NCBI GenBank assembly: GCA_029204225.1
Contig: MU831906.1
Location: 1 to 64,000, forward strand
Length of the DNA: 64,000 nucleotides
Reading direction: 5' to 3'
From: Diphasiastrum complanatum
Lineage: Eukaryota > Streptophyta > Lycopodiopsida > Lycopodiales > Lycopodiaceae
In this document: positions 39,601-45,716 of the stretch, piece by piece
Layout of the letters: each line of letters begins with the position of its first letter
Position numbering within the stretch: position 1 is the stretch's first letter
The notes under the pieces: generated by a model
What the model was told of the DNA's origin: nothing
The model's input: only the letters and a program-made list of their open reading frames with translations
Databases searched by the model: none
Translations under genes and position numbers: made by a program

Positions 39601-39994
39601 GCATAGTCCCTAATTGTTGCAAGATTAACGCTCTTTAGATGATGTTGATATGTGCAAAATCAAGCAATATTTAGATATCATTTATTGCTATTAAGCACAA
39701 CTTCAAACTTGTTGCTATTAGAACAATTTCTTGATGGTAATTTTAGCAGGATGGATCTCTATTTTTTAATAGCACATTACGTAGTAAGCACAACCGTAGC
39801 ATAGTAATATCTTGATTTTTTGGGTAATTTTCTAAGAATGGCTATTCATTGATTATCATCTTTAAATTTTTATGATACTTCAATCTTTGATGTTGATCTT
39901 GGGAATTGCAGGCTTCCCGTGCTTAGGAGTGTGGTGGCAAAGGCTGGAGAGTTCAGCCTTGAGATCTTTTTTGAAGATGAAACCTAGTCAAAAG
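12460..39994 (+). CDS. DEG2: Chloroplast protease Do-like 2, DEG2 (gene model, eleven exons, incomplete at both ends)
   Basis: DEG2 is a DegP/HtrA serine protease of the chloroplast stroma, associated with the thylakoid surface and implicated in cutting photodamaged photosystem proteins. Joined exons give one open frame through the trypsin-like domain: [18 protein letters not shown], the His of [25 protein letters not shown], the Asp of [26 protein letters not shown] and the Ser of [10 protein letters not shown]. It then enters the linker to the first PDZ domain ([12 protein letters not shown]). These blocks fit plant DEG2 better than DEG9 or DEG10. Introns 4, 5, 6 and 10 are 3.7-7.4 kb and packed with transposons, yet every seen splice site is intact, so the gene is probably functional. 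The transit peptide and PDZ exons were not found; intron 11 extends at least 24 kb to the right edge. Confidence 0.9.
13187..13240 (+). CDS. DEG2: DEG2 exon, start of protease domain
   Basis: It encodes [18 protein letters not shown] (18 residues), in phase 0 at both ends, between TGACAG and [15 protein letters not shown] is the typical lead-in to the DEG2 protease domain. Confidence 0.85.
13366..13439 (+). CDS. DEG2: DEG2 exon [15 protein letters not shown]
   Basis: It encodes [20 protein letters not shown] and HSTG, then the first two bases of a Ser codon. It lies between TTTCAG and GTAGTA. The PDYSLPWQ block is strongly conserved in plant DEG proteases. Confidence 0.95.
13440..15102 (+). 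other. DEG2: DEG2 intron 3
   Basis: AT-rich intron with no coding content apart from the 86-bp tRNA-like insertion at 14239-14324. The frame at 14625-14933 shows no family motif and is not called a gene. Confidence 0.7.
14239..14324 (+). mobile_element. tRNA-derived SINE-like retroposon (86 bp)
   Basis: It carries an A-box-like TGGCTTAGGTGG (14252-14263) and a B-box-like GGTTCGTGCCC (14296-14307), the internal RNA polymerase III promoter of tRNA genes and SINEs. It is bounded by identical 16-bp copies of CATTATAGTGAAATTT at 14223-14238 and 14325-14340, the mark of target-primed insertion. The insert is tRNA-sized and ends near AAACCAAGATG, with no poly(A) body. It could be a minimal SINE or a retroposed tRNA-like transcript. 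Confidence 0.75.
15103..15166 (+). CDS. DEG2: DEG2 exon with catalytic histidine
   Basis: It encodes [20 protein letters not shown] and TQ, with the His of the catalytic triad in NAHC. The acceptor is TTTCACAG and the donor GTAGGC. Element B begins only 114 bp after the donor. Confidence 0.96.
15281..15688 (+). repeat. 5' LTR of element B (408 bp)
   Basis: It starts AGTTATGGAC and ends TTCGTAACT, giving termini AGTTA...TAACT rather than TG...CA. The left limit follows from the TTAGG duplication and the right limit from the adjoining primer-binding site. A TATA-like CTATAAGTAG lies at 15519-15528. A short direct repeat, 'taagtcttgcttatgtg', occurs twice near 15594-15640. Confidence 0.92.
15689..15700 (+). 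other. Primer-binding site of element B (initiator Met tRNA)
   Basis: TGGTATCAGAGC directly follows the 5' LTR without a spacer, as in element A. Confidence 0.93.
15701..16381 (+). repeat. 5' leader of element B
   Basis: This leader matches that of element A next to the primer-binding site ('actttcctgattgctgaatttcag', and later 'tttagcggaagtacttc'). From 15970 to 16240 it carries repeated GCTCTCCAGC/GCTGTCCA motifs in diverged units. The several overlapping Ser/Phe/Pro-rich frames here stem from this repeat and are not regarded as genes. Confidence 0.7.
16382..21004 (+). pseudogene. gag-pol polyprotein of element B, broken
   Basis: Gag begins at ATG 16382 and is broken by TGA 16493, TAG 16798 and a frameshift near 16972. 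From about 16974 a frame open for over 1300 codons follows. It has a zinc knuckle [14 protein letters not shown] (about 17391-17430), protease [10 protein letters not shown] (about 17665-17690), RT with YFDD (18681-18692) and RNase H VETDAS (about 19118) to ADALSR. Integrase follows with an HHCC finger (19683-19808) and catalytic motifs MDFIRG, SDRDSKF and GQSEVLNR. A frameshift near 20410 moves the C-terminal SPxYxGP-like part ([10 protein letters not shown]) to another frame. TGA at 20846 separates a chromodomain-like end (EATWEPID) that stops at 21004. Confidence 0.93.
21052..21486 (+). repeat. 3' LTR of element B (435 bp)
   Basis: It has the same termini as the 5' LTR (AGTTATGG...CGTAACT) and is followed by TTAGG. 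It is 27 bp longer: it has 13-bp and 22-bp extra segments in duplicated 'cttcct' and 'ctctctcttt' stretches and lacks an 8-bp stretch. The short purine run CCAGGGAG just before it (21044-21051) is a weak polypurine tract. Confidence 0.92.
21492..22480 (+). other. DEG2: DEG2 intron 4 after element B
   Basis: Unique AT-rich intron sequence; no gene, repeat or transposon recognised. It joins the 114 bp before element B once the insertion is removed. Confidence 0.6.
22481..22525 (+). CDS. DEG2: DEG2 exon [15 protein letters not shown]
   Basis: A 45-nt microexon-like exon encoding 15 residues in phase 0, between TGGCAG and GTATAT. It lies 995 bp after the right end of element B, so the transcript must skip a 7.3-kb intron to reach it. 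Confidence 0.93.
22526..24027 (+). other. DEG2: DEG2 intron 5, first part
   Basis: No gene recognised. A (GT)12 microsatellite lies at 23271-23294. From about 23480 the sequence 'catatgactcacaaaggaccc...gccctcaatgtg' resembles stretches near 25855 and 28250, so it is part of an old dispersed repeat. Confidence 0.5.
24028..24297 (-). pseudogene. Gypsy integrase zinc-finger relic
   Basis: The minus-strand frame contains [20 protein letters not shown] and WPSMKK, matching the HHCC region of the element B integrase ([20 protein letters not shown]). Sequence on both sides is too decayed to read. It is an old minus-strand member of the A/B lineage in DEG2 intron 5. Confidence 0.7.
24636..24997. 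mobile_element. hAT-type MITE with palindromic GAAACGCGTTTC motifs (362 bp)
   Basis: The element begins CATAGTTGCAC and ends GTGCAACTATG, an exact 11-bp terminal inverted repeat. It is flanked by identical 8-bp duplications ATACAAAT (24628-24635 and 24998-25005). Eight-base duplications are typical of hAT transposons. Both ends are packed with variants of the self-complementary motif GAAACGCGTTTC and TTTCTAGAAAC. The centre is AT-rich and has no transposase frame, so movement would depend on a hAT transposase in trans. Confidence 0.9.
25006..26187 (+). other. DEG2: DEG2 intron 5, last part
   Basis: No gene recognised. 'ggatatgactcaccatgggcccataaacaataac' at about 25852-25886 repeats a motif seen near 23497. 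The frame at 26006-26194 overlaps the next exon by chance. Confidence 0.5.
26188..26295 (+). CDS. DEG2: DEG2 exon with catalytic aspartate
   Basis: Thirty-six residues, [20 protein letters not shown] then [16 protein letters not shown], in phase 0 between ATGCAG and GTATTG. The Asp of CDIALL is the second catalytic residue. Confidence 0.96.
26296..27879 (+). other. DEG2: DEG2 intron 6, first part
   Basis: AT-rich intron without recognised genes. The frame at 26767-26997 (minus) has no family motif. Confidence 0.5.
27880..28270 (-). repeat. Old LTR fragment of the A/B family
   Basis: In the same order as the element A LTR, it shares 'gaagcataa', 'gcaatag', 'tcccacgaagag.ccaagcaat', 'gaaaaatgaatgtaca', 'ggagggaaaa' and 'cataaaaaaaggct...aggcctgtac'. 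Divergence is high and neither end nor a target duplication can be fixed. Confidence 0.6.
28271..29468 (+). other. DEG2: DEG2 intron 6, middle part
   Basis: Decayed repetitive sequence, possibly remains of the element that owned the LTR fragment to the left. No frame shows a protein family motif. Confidence 0.4.
29469..30158 (-). repeat. 3' LTR of a family E Gypsy element (690 bp)
   Basis: It matches the LTRs at 7632-8285 and 47256-47894. On the minus strand it starts TGTTACAGC and ends CTGATA (the terminal CA mutated). A polypurine tract (minus strand CTGAGGGGGGAAGGGA, about 30159-30174) and the end of pol lie directly on its right, so it is a 3' LTR. It carries GACACGTGTC at 29836-29845. 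No partner 5' LTR was found. Confidence 0.85.
30159..30850 (-). pseudogene. Gypsy family E pol, C-terminal relic
   Basis: On the minus strand it holds the end of integrase ([20 protein letters not shown]). After a deletion come a GPY/F region ([16 protein letters not shown]) and a chromodomain-like tail ([27 protein letters not shown]), which ends just before the polypurine tract and 3' LTR. The tail suggests a chromovirus. Frameshifts separate the pieces. At its upstream end it is joined to a LINE fragment. Confidence 0.85.
30850..31260 (-). pseudogene. LINE ORF2 C-terminal relic joined to Gypsy integrase
   Basis: The minus strand shows [11 protein letters not shown], then after decayed sequence [13 protein letters not shown] and [18 protein letters not shown]. 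These match the C-terminal part of the LINE copies at 42456-43166 and 48469-49017. An open frame (31041-30700) runs from the LINE part straight into the Gypsy integrase part. Confidence 0.75.
31261..31705 (+). other. DEG2: DEG2 intron 6, last part
   Basis: Ordinary AT-rich intron up to the acceptor at 31705; nothing else recognised. Confidence 0.6.
31706..31783 (+). CDS. DEG2: DEG2 exon VVGYPVGG
   Basis: Twenty-six residues, [20 protein letters not shown] then VVSRIE, in phase 0 between GACAG and GTAAGA. It encodes the strand and loop before the active-site serine region. Confidence 0.96.
31908..31974 (+). CDS. DEG2: DEG2 exon ending in the oxyanion region
   Basis: It encodes [20 protein letters not shown] and NP plus the first base of a Gly codon. 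It lies between TTGTAG and GTAGTC. The intron after it is only 100 bp, so this part of the gene has stayed compact. Confidence 0.96.
32075..32133 (+). CDS. DEG2: DEG2 exon with catalytic serine
   Basis: It completes the Gly and encodes [19 protein letters not shown]. The Ser of GNSGGP is the nucleophile. Splice sites are TTTGTAG and GTAGGC. All three catalytic residues are therefore present in the gene. Confidence 0.97.
32383..32482 (+). CDS. DEG2: DEG2 exon, end of protease domain
   Basis: It encodes [20 protein letters not shown] then [13 protein letters not shown] and the first base of Gly. ENIG..IPTTV..HFL.DYERNG is characteristic of DEG2. It lies between CATGCAG and GTAAGA. Confidence 0.95.
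32483..33699 (+). other. DEG2: DEG2 intron 10, first part
   Basis: No gene recognised. 'taactctccctcgttctcaagaaaacaccttcctcaatgta' (about 32715-32756) resembles repeats near 23610 and 28248, so an old dispersed repeat is present. Confidence 0.45.
33700..34152 (-). repeat. LTR G, 3' LTR of a small or deleted Gypsy element (left limit uncertain)
   Basis: Read on the minus strand it starts TGTTATGTACATGTCC at 34152, directly after a purine-rich tract and a chromodomain-like coding end. It shares with LTR F (35492-36049) the pieces 'acatg', 'cgagatt', 'aaccttgagatggcccaggcactc' and a TATA box (CTATATATAC on the minus strand, about 33876-33885). The left end was not resolved. Confidence 0.6.
34153..34433 (-). 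pseudogene. Gypsy pol C-terminal chromodomain-like relic
   Basis: The minus-strand frame 34433-34179 contains [20 protein letters not shown] and [18 protein letters not shown], which fits the pattern ILD.R..QLRN..ISE.LIKWK....DA.WE of chromovirus pol ends. It stops 27 bp before LTR G, as expected for the end of pol. Confidence 0.75.
35116..35146 (+). repeat. End fragment of the GAAACGCGTTTC MITE
   Basis: CATAGATGCACAGAAACGCG with following TTTCTCAGA is nearly the same as the left end of the MITE at 24636. No right end or duplication is seen, so it is a fragment. Confidence 0.7.
35333..35405. repeat. GC-rich palindromic block
   Basis: About 70 bp of very high GC in AT-rich surroundings, with complementary runs GGGGGGCGGTAGCCCCCC and CGGGGGCTGCCGGTAGACCCCGG... 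Similar GC-rich fold-backs occur in leaders of some plant retroelements. It lies 74-146 bp inside a primer-binding site, so leader RNA structure (packaging or dimerisation) is a possible role. Confidence 0.6.
35479..35490 (-). other. Primer-binding site next to LTR F
   Basis: The minus strand reads TGGTATCAGAGC, one base from the end of LTR F. It marks LTR F as a 5' LTR of an element extending left. Confidence 0.85.
35492..36049 (-). repeat. LTR F (558 bp)
   Basis: On the minus strand it starts TGTCTATGGTCC and ends GGTCTTTACA, so termini are TG...CA. A TATA-like CTATATATTGG lies near 35718-35728 on the minus strand. The left side has a primer-binding site. The right side has a purine-rich stretch (minus strand AGAGGGGGATG, 36050-36060) that looks like a polypurine tract, so this LTR may be shared by two elements in tandem. 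Confidence 0.75.
36372..37090 (+). repeat. Diverged tandem repeat
   Basis: Units begin 'attggatgc' at about 36372, 36859 and 37029 and contain 'agggccataaaacacaaggat', '(ag)ggc.tggcaattggaa' and 'ctacggacaatg..cgaaagtaac'. The closest units are about 170 bp apart. An inverted copy of the same repeat lies at 62390-62650. Confidence 0.6.
37091..38089 (+). other. DEG2: DEG2 intron 10, part
   Basis: No gene or named repeat recognised. Confidence 0.5.
38090..38275. repeat. Fold-back repeat with GAACCGTACGGTTC motifs
   Basis: GGTGAACCGTACCACGGTTCA on the left and GAACCGTACGGTTCATTGTACGGTTC plus CATGGTGAACCG on the right surround an AT-rich centre with runs of 'aaataaataaat'. The self-complementary GAACCGTACGGTTC recalls the build of the MITE at 24636, but no clean inverted ends or target duplication could be fixed. 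Confidence 0.55.
38470..38800 (+). pseudogene. Gypsy pol C-terminal relic, plus strand
   Basis: [16 protein letters not shown], a stop, then [20 protein letters not shown] corresponds to the pol end pattern (I..VG.VAY.LELP..AK.H.VFHVS.LK). [20 protein letters not shown] then resembles a chromodomain entry. Strongly decayed. Confidence 0.5.
38827..39911 (+). other. DEG2: DEG2 intron 10, last part
   Basis: AT-rich intron with no recognised gene, ending at the acceptor before the exon at 39912. Confidence 0.6.
39912..39994 (+). CDS. DEG2: DEG2 exon, linker to PDZ domain
   Basis: It encodes [20 protein letters not shown] then KMKPSQK in phase with the previous exon, between TTGCAG and GTTACT. 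It lies 7.4 kb downstream of the previous exon. The expected next block, the start of the first PDZ domain, was not found in the remaining 24 kb. Confidence 0.93.
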
Positions 39995-40696
39995 GTTACT
40001 TTTCTTCTTATTTTTTTATCCTTGAGATACTTAGTTCAATCCTACAAAATAGAAAAAAATCAATAAAAAACCTCACTCAATAACAATTCATCATTTTGAC
40101 AACTTAAATGTCGATGCTAGAAACAACTTTTTTTTTTGCTTGCTAATGTTAGTTGAGCCTAAAACTTTTACGTGTTAGGCTCAACTAGTAACCTTGAGAC
40201 TTTCAAAATGGTCATCATGAAACCATGGGCTTTTCTTTGTAGCTATGTTGTGATGGTGGTGTTTGCATATAATGCTTAGTAAAATGGCTTCCTTAGTAGC
40301 AGCTCATGCTAAACTTTGTATTCTTGCACATGCTTTTGCCAATTTACAATCTAATCACCTAAATGTGTTACAGTCATATATCCTTATTTGAAATTCAAAT
40401 GTTTAGAATATTTGGAACATATGGGGCGACCCCCTTAAGAGTTTTTTGAATGAAATATTGTTAGCATCATATATATATCTCATGATTGCATTAAGCATTA
40501 TGGAAAGGTATTTCAGAACACATTTTGAGAATTCCCATTATGGTTTTCCAAAACGCTGATATTTTTTAATCTGTTTTGTTCAGTTTTCTCAGGGTTAAAT
40601 TTGTTCCTAGTGTTTGTAAAATTGTCTATGTTTAAATTTTTTTGATTTCGAGTGCCATAAACCTATTTTTTGCATTACTGAGTTAAATTAATGAGA
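39995..40696 (+). other. DEG2: Start of DEG2 intron 11
   Basis: AT-rich intron sequence before the LINE cluster; the expected next DEG2 exon is not in it. Confidence 0.6.
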
Positions 40697-42216
40697 GAAG
40701 AAAGAAAGAAAGAAAGCTTTATTAACGTCTTTTCCATGCGAAAAGGTGTATAAGACGAAAAGGAGTACAACAAAGTAAATGGAACTCAGATGGGACAATG
40801 CCGTCAACAGAAGCTAAACGAAAACTTAAATCGCTATGTAAAAAAGCTCATCTCTCATGCAGGAGAGGAAATAAATGATCGTAGCTCAAACATCTCTCAC
40901 GTAGGAGAGGGAGAAGAATCTGAAATTTTAAGTTCTTCAATTTTAACCAAGACCGGGCGTCCGTCTCGAAAGAGAGTTCAGAAACCGTTGGCCTTAGCAT
41001 CTGCGATAATTTTCTTTCTCTCAGTCCATTGAATGGGCATCAAGTCTTCATCCATAAAAATAGTAGATCCCTTCAGGCAACCTCTTTTACGTAGAACCTT
41101 TTGACAAAGCAAAGCATCCTTGAAACGCAGAAACACTATGGTGGATTGGAGCTTACCCACCCAGGCAGTAGATACGACATCCTCTTTGAGACCAAAGGTG
41201 GAATGAATGAAAGCATTTGCCTCAGCCACGAGGTCCTTACTTGCAAAAGAAGCTCCCTAACCCTGACATTGAGGGCCTTGAGATCTCGTTTTTGATGTTC
41301 TTGGATAGATTCAGAAATAACCTGCTTAGATCCCTTGAGCACGTCGGCCCAAGAACTCTTCGATTGCTGAAATTGCTGCTCCAAGGAGTGAACCCGCTCT
41401 TGAAGCTGCTTTGCCATGTCTTCTGAATCTGCATTGTCGCTTTCTTCTTCTGCCTCTTCATTTGATTCCAACTCCTTCTGGAGGTGAGTAACATCAACCT
41501 CAAGAATGCCAACTTTACCCTGAAGGACCAAAACCGTATTCTCCAGAGTGGAGATTTGGAATGCTTGTTGCTTGATTAACGCAAGCAAGGATACATTACT
41601 CTCTTGAAGAGACTCAATAATGCGGGGGAAACCAGACAAAAATTCAGTTGAAAGAGACGGAGACAAAGAGGATGAAGATGAAGCGGTGAAAGAGGGAGAG
41701 GAGGAAGAAAGAGTAGAGGGGTTAGTGGCAGTAGGAGAAGAGGTAGAAGTTGCGGGAGTGGAGGGTAAGGGCGAGGGAGAGGAAGTAGGAGAAGGAGTGG
41801 GCAATGTAAAGGGGTTTGGAGCCGTAGCAGGGATGGCTGAGAAAACGAAGGGAGAAGGGGGAGGGGTTTTCTTGTTCCCCTTCCGATTCACTGATTGCCA
41901 ATCAGCCATAGTGGCAAGAAGAGAGAGAGGGACAACGATGAGGAGGCAAAGGGACAGGCAGAGGGACAAGTAGCAAGGGCAGGAGCGAGACAGTAGGGGG
42001 CAGGATAGGTAGCGAGGGCCAGGAGCGGGCCAGGAGAGGAGATGGAGTGGGGCAGGTCAGGAGTGGGGCAGGGCAGAGTTGTGAGGGCAGGGGACAGGAG
42101 AGGGGATGGAGCGGGACAGGAGAAAGCAGCGGCGGACAGGAGGAGGAGGGCACCCTATGGAGTTGATGGGCAGGCAGCGGCTGCGGACAGGAGGAGGGCA
42201 CCATGATGGCGCCATA

Positions 42217-42218
<2 letters not shown>
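40697..42218 (-). mobile_element. LINE copy alpha, ORF1-only derivative
   Basis: From right to left the minus strand shows a C/T-rich 5' leader with repeats of 'gtgccctcctcctgtccgc', then ORF1, then at once the LINE 3' end. That end has a hairpin CTTTTC/GAAAAG (loop CATGC on the plus strand), ATTAAT-like GTTAATAAAG and a (CTTT)n tail (40697-40716). ORF2 is missing altogether. Its 5' end touches the (GA)36 tail of copy beta. Confidence 0.8.
40900..41909 (-). pseudogene. LINE alpha ORF1 protein, broken
   Basis: It starts MADWQSVNRKGNKK at 41909. A Ser/Thr/Pro-rich N-terminal region (about residues 20-100) is followed by a coiled-coil-like part (IIESLQESNVSLLALIKQQ through LEQQFQQSKSSW) and a conserved core (LKALNVRVRE). 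A frameshift near 41215 moves the C-terminal domain to another frame (IFMDEDLMPIQWTERKKI); TGA near 40976 precedes FRDGRP. The end matches the ORF1 of copy beta (IFMDDDLTPMQVVDRKKA...YRDGRTRYIDPP). LINE ORF1 proteins bind the element RNA. Confidence 0.8.

Positions 42219-42290
<72 letters not shown>
42219..42290. repeat. (GA)36 microsatellite, tail of LINE beta
   Basis: Seventy-two bases of uninterrupted AG/GA. On the minus strand it is (TC)n directly after the 3' end AATAAAGA of LINE beta, so it is the 3' tail of that element. Confidence 0.9.
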
Positions 42291-42294
<4 letters not shown>

Positions 42295-42455
42295 TTATTA
42301 ATGTCCATAAAATACCCTAAGGTACATAGGACTGAAAAAATGGGTACATGTCAAGTATGCCCGGTGGGAGCATGAAAGCTCTACCACCTAAAAGAAACAA
42401 GAAACAAGATTATAGTACAACAGGAAATAGTGATAGGCACAAGTAGAGTCAATCA

Positions 42456-45400
42456 TCATGTAGATGTCTCTCCGATTGTGAAAAAATGATGTAAAGTATG
42501 CTGTGGCCCTACCACTAAATGAACTGCGTCTCTCTGTCTCCGAGAGGATGGTCGGAGGTGTCTATGTTGTCGTGAAGCTGTAGGCTGAGACTTGTGGGCT
42601 GGCTGTATATCTGGTCGCCGACACTGTCTCTGCCGTCTATGTGAGGTGGCATTTGGAATCTCAGCCTCTCCATCGGAATCAGTATTCTCTTGCCTCTGTC
42701 TCTGGCGGGATAGACACTCATGTATGCTCAACTGTATCAAGGGGGAGGTGTCAGCGTCTAATCTTGCCCTACACAGGTCTACCATCTCCCGGATCATCAA
42801 CGCAAGACATCTGGGGTCCTCATATGATATCAGGGTAGAGAGTGTGAATGGATGGTCCTGAAACAGGCAATAGTATCTCCCTCGAATCTCATAGTAGGCT
42901 GGGCACCTGAATAGAAAATGAAACTCATCCTCTATATCATGTAAATCACACATACTACAAATCCGAGCCTCTCTCGAGATGCCACTGTATCTGCCAGTCT
43001 CAACGGCTAGCTGGTGAGAGGAAACCCGGAATTGACCCATCACTATCCGGGTCTGTGTGAGATACTGTCCACTAGGTATCTGGGTATGATAGGGTACCCA
43101 GCAGGATCCAGGGATAGAAAATGTGCCCGATAAAACTCCGTCTTCACCCCAGACGAGCCCTGCCAAGTGCTCTGAAGATATGCCCTATACAGATGTCCTC
43201 GAATATACTGATGGGTACCAGCTGGTAGATCCGAAATGTGAATGCTCAATGTGGAGAGGAGACGGCAGGCCTGGGAATACCACGAGAATGAGTGTCCATC
43301 AGAATGTAGGTGCTGGGAGGACAACAAAGCTGCTGCCGCATAGTGTGTGCCTCTACCCTGAAGATCCTCCAGGCGCTGTATGAATGTGACAATATGGAAC
43401 AATGCCTCTATCTGAATAGGGGGGACAGCAAACTCCGCCAATATAATATGATGTGGTATAGAGGGCTTAGCCTGTATCATCCGAGATAGCATATGAACCT
43501 GAAGTCGTGAGATGCGCGCCCACTCGGTAGCCGTCAAGCCCGTACTCCATGTCTCTGATGCGTATAAAGCTGAAGGAACTATCATAGTGTCAAAGAGTCG
43601 ACACTTACTAGTCGCATCTCTAATGTGTGAGCTGAAACATAGTCTCTCCAAATCTACCAGTGATGCATATCCCTTCCGTAACCGTGAAAATGCCGCCTGT
43701 CGCATATTGAAAGTGGGACCAGATAATACCACGCCTAGGTATGTGTAAGAGTCAACTACCTCAAGTGGATGCTCCTCCCATAGAAGCACTTGTCGCATCA
43801 TGAAGGATCTGGAGGTGTTAAACACCATAACTTTGGTTTTGGCCACACTCACTGATAATCCCCACTGAGTACAAAAAGAGTGAAGTGCATCAAGATGCCG
43901 CTGCAGACCTTCCCTCGTCTTCGAAAGCAAAACCACATCATCAGCATATAAAAGGATAGCGATAACAAGGTCACCCAATGTGCATCCCTCACCTCCCTCC
44001 ATCTGTATAACCTGCTCAAGCTCATCTATATATAAACCAAAGAGTGTAGGAGAGAGAGGACATCCCTGCTTGACCCCGATGGTACTCTCTATCTCTGGTG
44101 ATACAACTCCTGAAACTCGGATCCGGCCAATAACTCGTCTGTACAATGCCATAACTGCCTGTATGATGTCCTCCTGGAAGCCCCGGTCCCGAAGTCTCTG
44201 TATAAGTAAATGCCGAGGCACAGAGTCAAAGGCCTTGCGGAAATCCACAAAGCAACAATATACACGCTCTCTCCTGGCCTTAGCCTCCTCAATGATGGAT
44301 CTCAAGGTGAAAATATGATCTGATGTAGTATATCCTGGTCTGAAACCTGCCTGACCTATGGCATACAGTGCTCTGGTATCCATCTCTGTACTGATCTCTG
44401 ACTGAAGAATAGAACCATAAACCTTGGCAAAGAGGTGGTTGATCATGATGGTACGATAGTTGTCGGCTTTCATTGGATCACCGCCTTTATGGATAGGGTG
44501 AATAAGGTTTGTGGACCAAGGGGAAGGGAAACCGGATGTGATAGCGCGGTTAAAGAGGAAAGAGAGAAAGGGTGAGAGGATGTCAGCAGCTTGCTTCAAG
44601 AGTTCAGCTTCTAGATTATCAATATCTTTGAACTTATGCCGGTTTAAACGATCGATGGCGTCTTCGACTATGACTGGGGAGAATATATCAGAAGTACTTG
44701 TGTAAGGGTGTGTGGGAAGTGGGGGAGTGTTAGGTATAGTGTACAATGAGGTGGCGTAGGTTATCTGTGATCTGAGGTGGAGGGGCTCGTGGAAGGAATT
44801 TTGCCAAAAAGATCGCGATGAGGAGCTAAAGAGAAGGTCCATCATCTTCTTCCCTTGGCTGATTTCGTAAGTGATTTTCTTTTTTCGGGTGGTTCTACGA
44901 TATACACGGGATAAGTCCCTTACCAGACGGGGAAGGTGGCAACGTGCATAAATCAAGTTCAGATGAAGCTGGTTACATTTGTGGTCATACCAAGGGTTAT
45001 GTGGTCGACTATAGTAGGCCATTATAAATGGCCAATCCATGAGCCTCGCCCAACTGAAGCATCTGCTCCCCATATGCAGTAACTGGACCCTCTGCATCTG
45101 CTGATCGTCGCTAGAGGCCAAGATCATCCCAGTTTAAAGCATGTATCCGCTGTGGATCATCCTCTGCTCTATGGAACTCTGTCTGCTTGGACCCAGTCCT
45201 GGCATTAAAGTCGCCAGCTAAAAGAATATAACCTCGCTCCTCATATCTGATGATGTCGAAAGAGATATCCATGTAAGGTGACTCCTCATCTAATGTGAAA
45301 ACGGATGTGTCCGGTGGAAAATAACAAATGGCCAGAAAGAGGTCACGGTCCAGTCCTATCAAAGTCCAGTCCACCCGAATCCAAATATAGCGGGCTCGCT

Positions 45401-45665
45401 CATCCGTATGCACCAACTCGACCCAAGGCCGAATAAAGTCGCGGACTAAGCAGGCCACCCCACCAGAACCCCGATCTGTCAATGCTCTCATCGATCTCCG
45501 ATGTGCAGAGTACCAACAAAAACCCGCAACAATCGGTAGACCTCTTTCCGGACTCTCATGTGTCTCAGTGAATAGTAAGAGGTCACCCTCCGCACAGAAA
45601 TCTCTAAAATTGCCTGCAGTAGCTGAAGACTGAATGCCATTGTAGTTCCATAACCTCAACCACAA
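42456..45665 (-). pseudogene. LINE beta ORF2, endonuclease-reverse transcriptase, broken
   Basis: The apurinic-type endonuclease starts near 45665 (WNYNGIQSSAT) and has LLLFTETHE and LLAGDFNART. TAG at 45112 interrupts it. After LAIYNGL the domain is deleted (about 45010), losing the DxxxxS and SDH motifs, and is joined out of frame to the RT part (HNPWYDHKC). The RT has GFRPGYTTSDHIF, FVDFRKAFDSVPRHLL, GVKQGCPLSPTLFGLYIDEL and the catalytic YADD. A frameshift near 43090 precedes the knuckle RICSMCDLHDIEDEFHFLFRC (C-x2-C-x7-H-x4-C). The family resembles plant LINEs without an RNase H domain. It cannot support its own transposition. Confidence 0.9.
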
Positions 45666-45716
45666 TGCTCGAGAAAGACCCCTCGAACCGCTACCTAGTC
45701 CGAAGGGCCTTAATCC

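Noticed and set aside
41620-41973. Glu/Gly-rich plus-strand frame of 117 codons
   Set aside because: It is the antisense of the Ser/Pro/Thr-rich part of LINE alpha ORF1.
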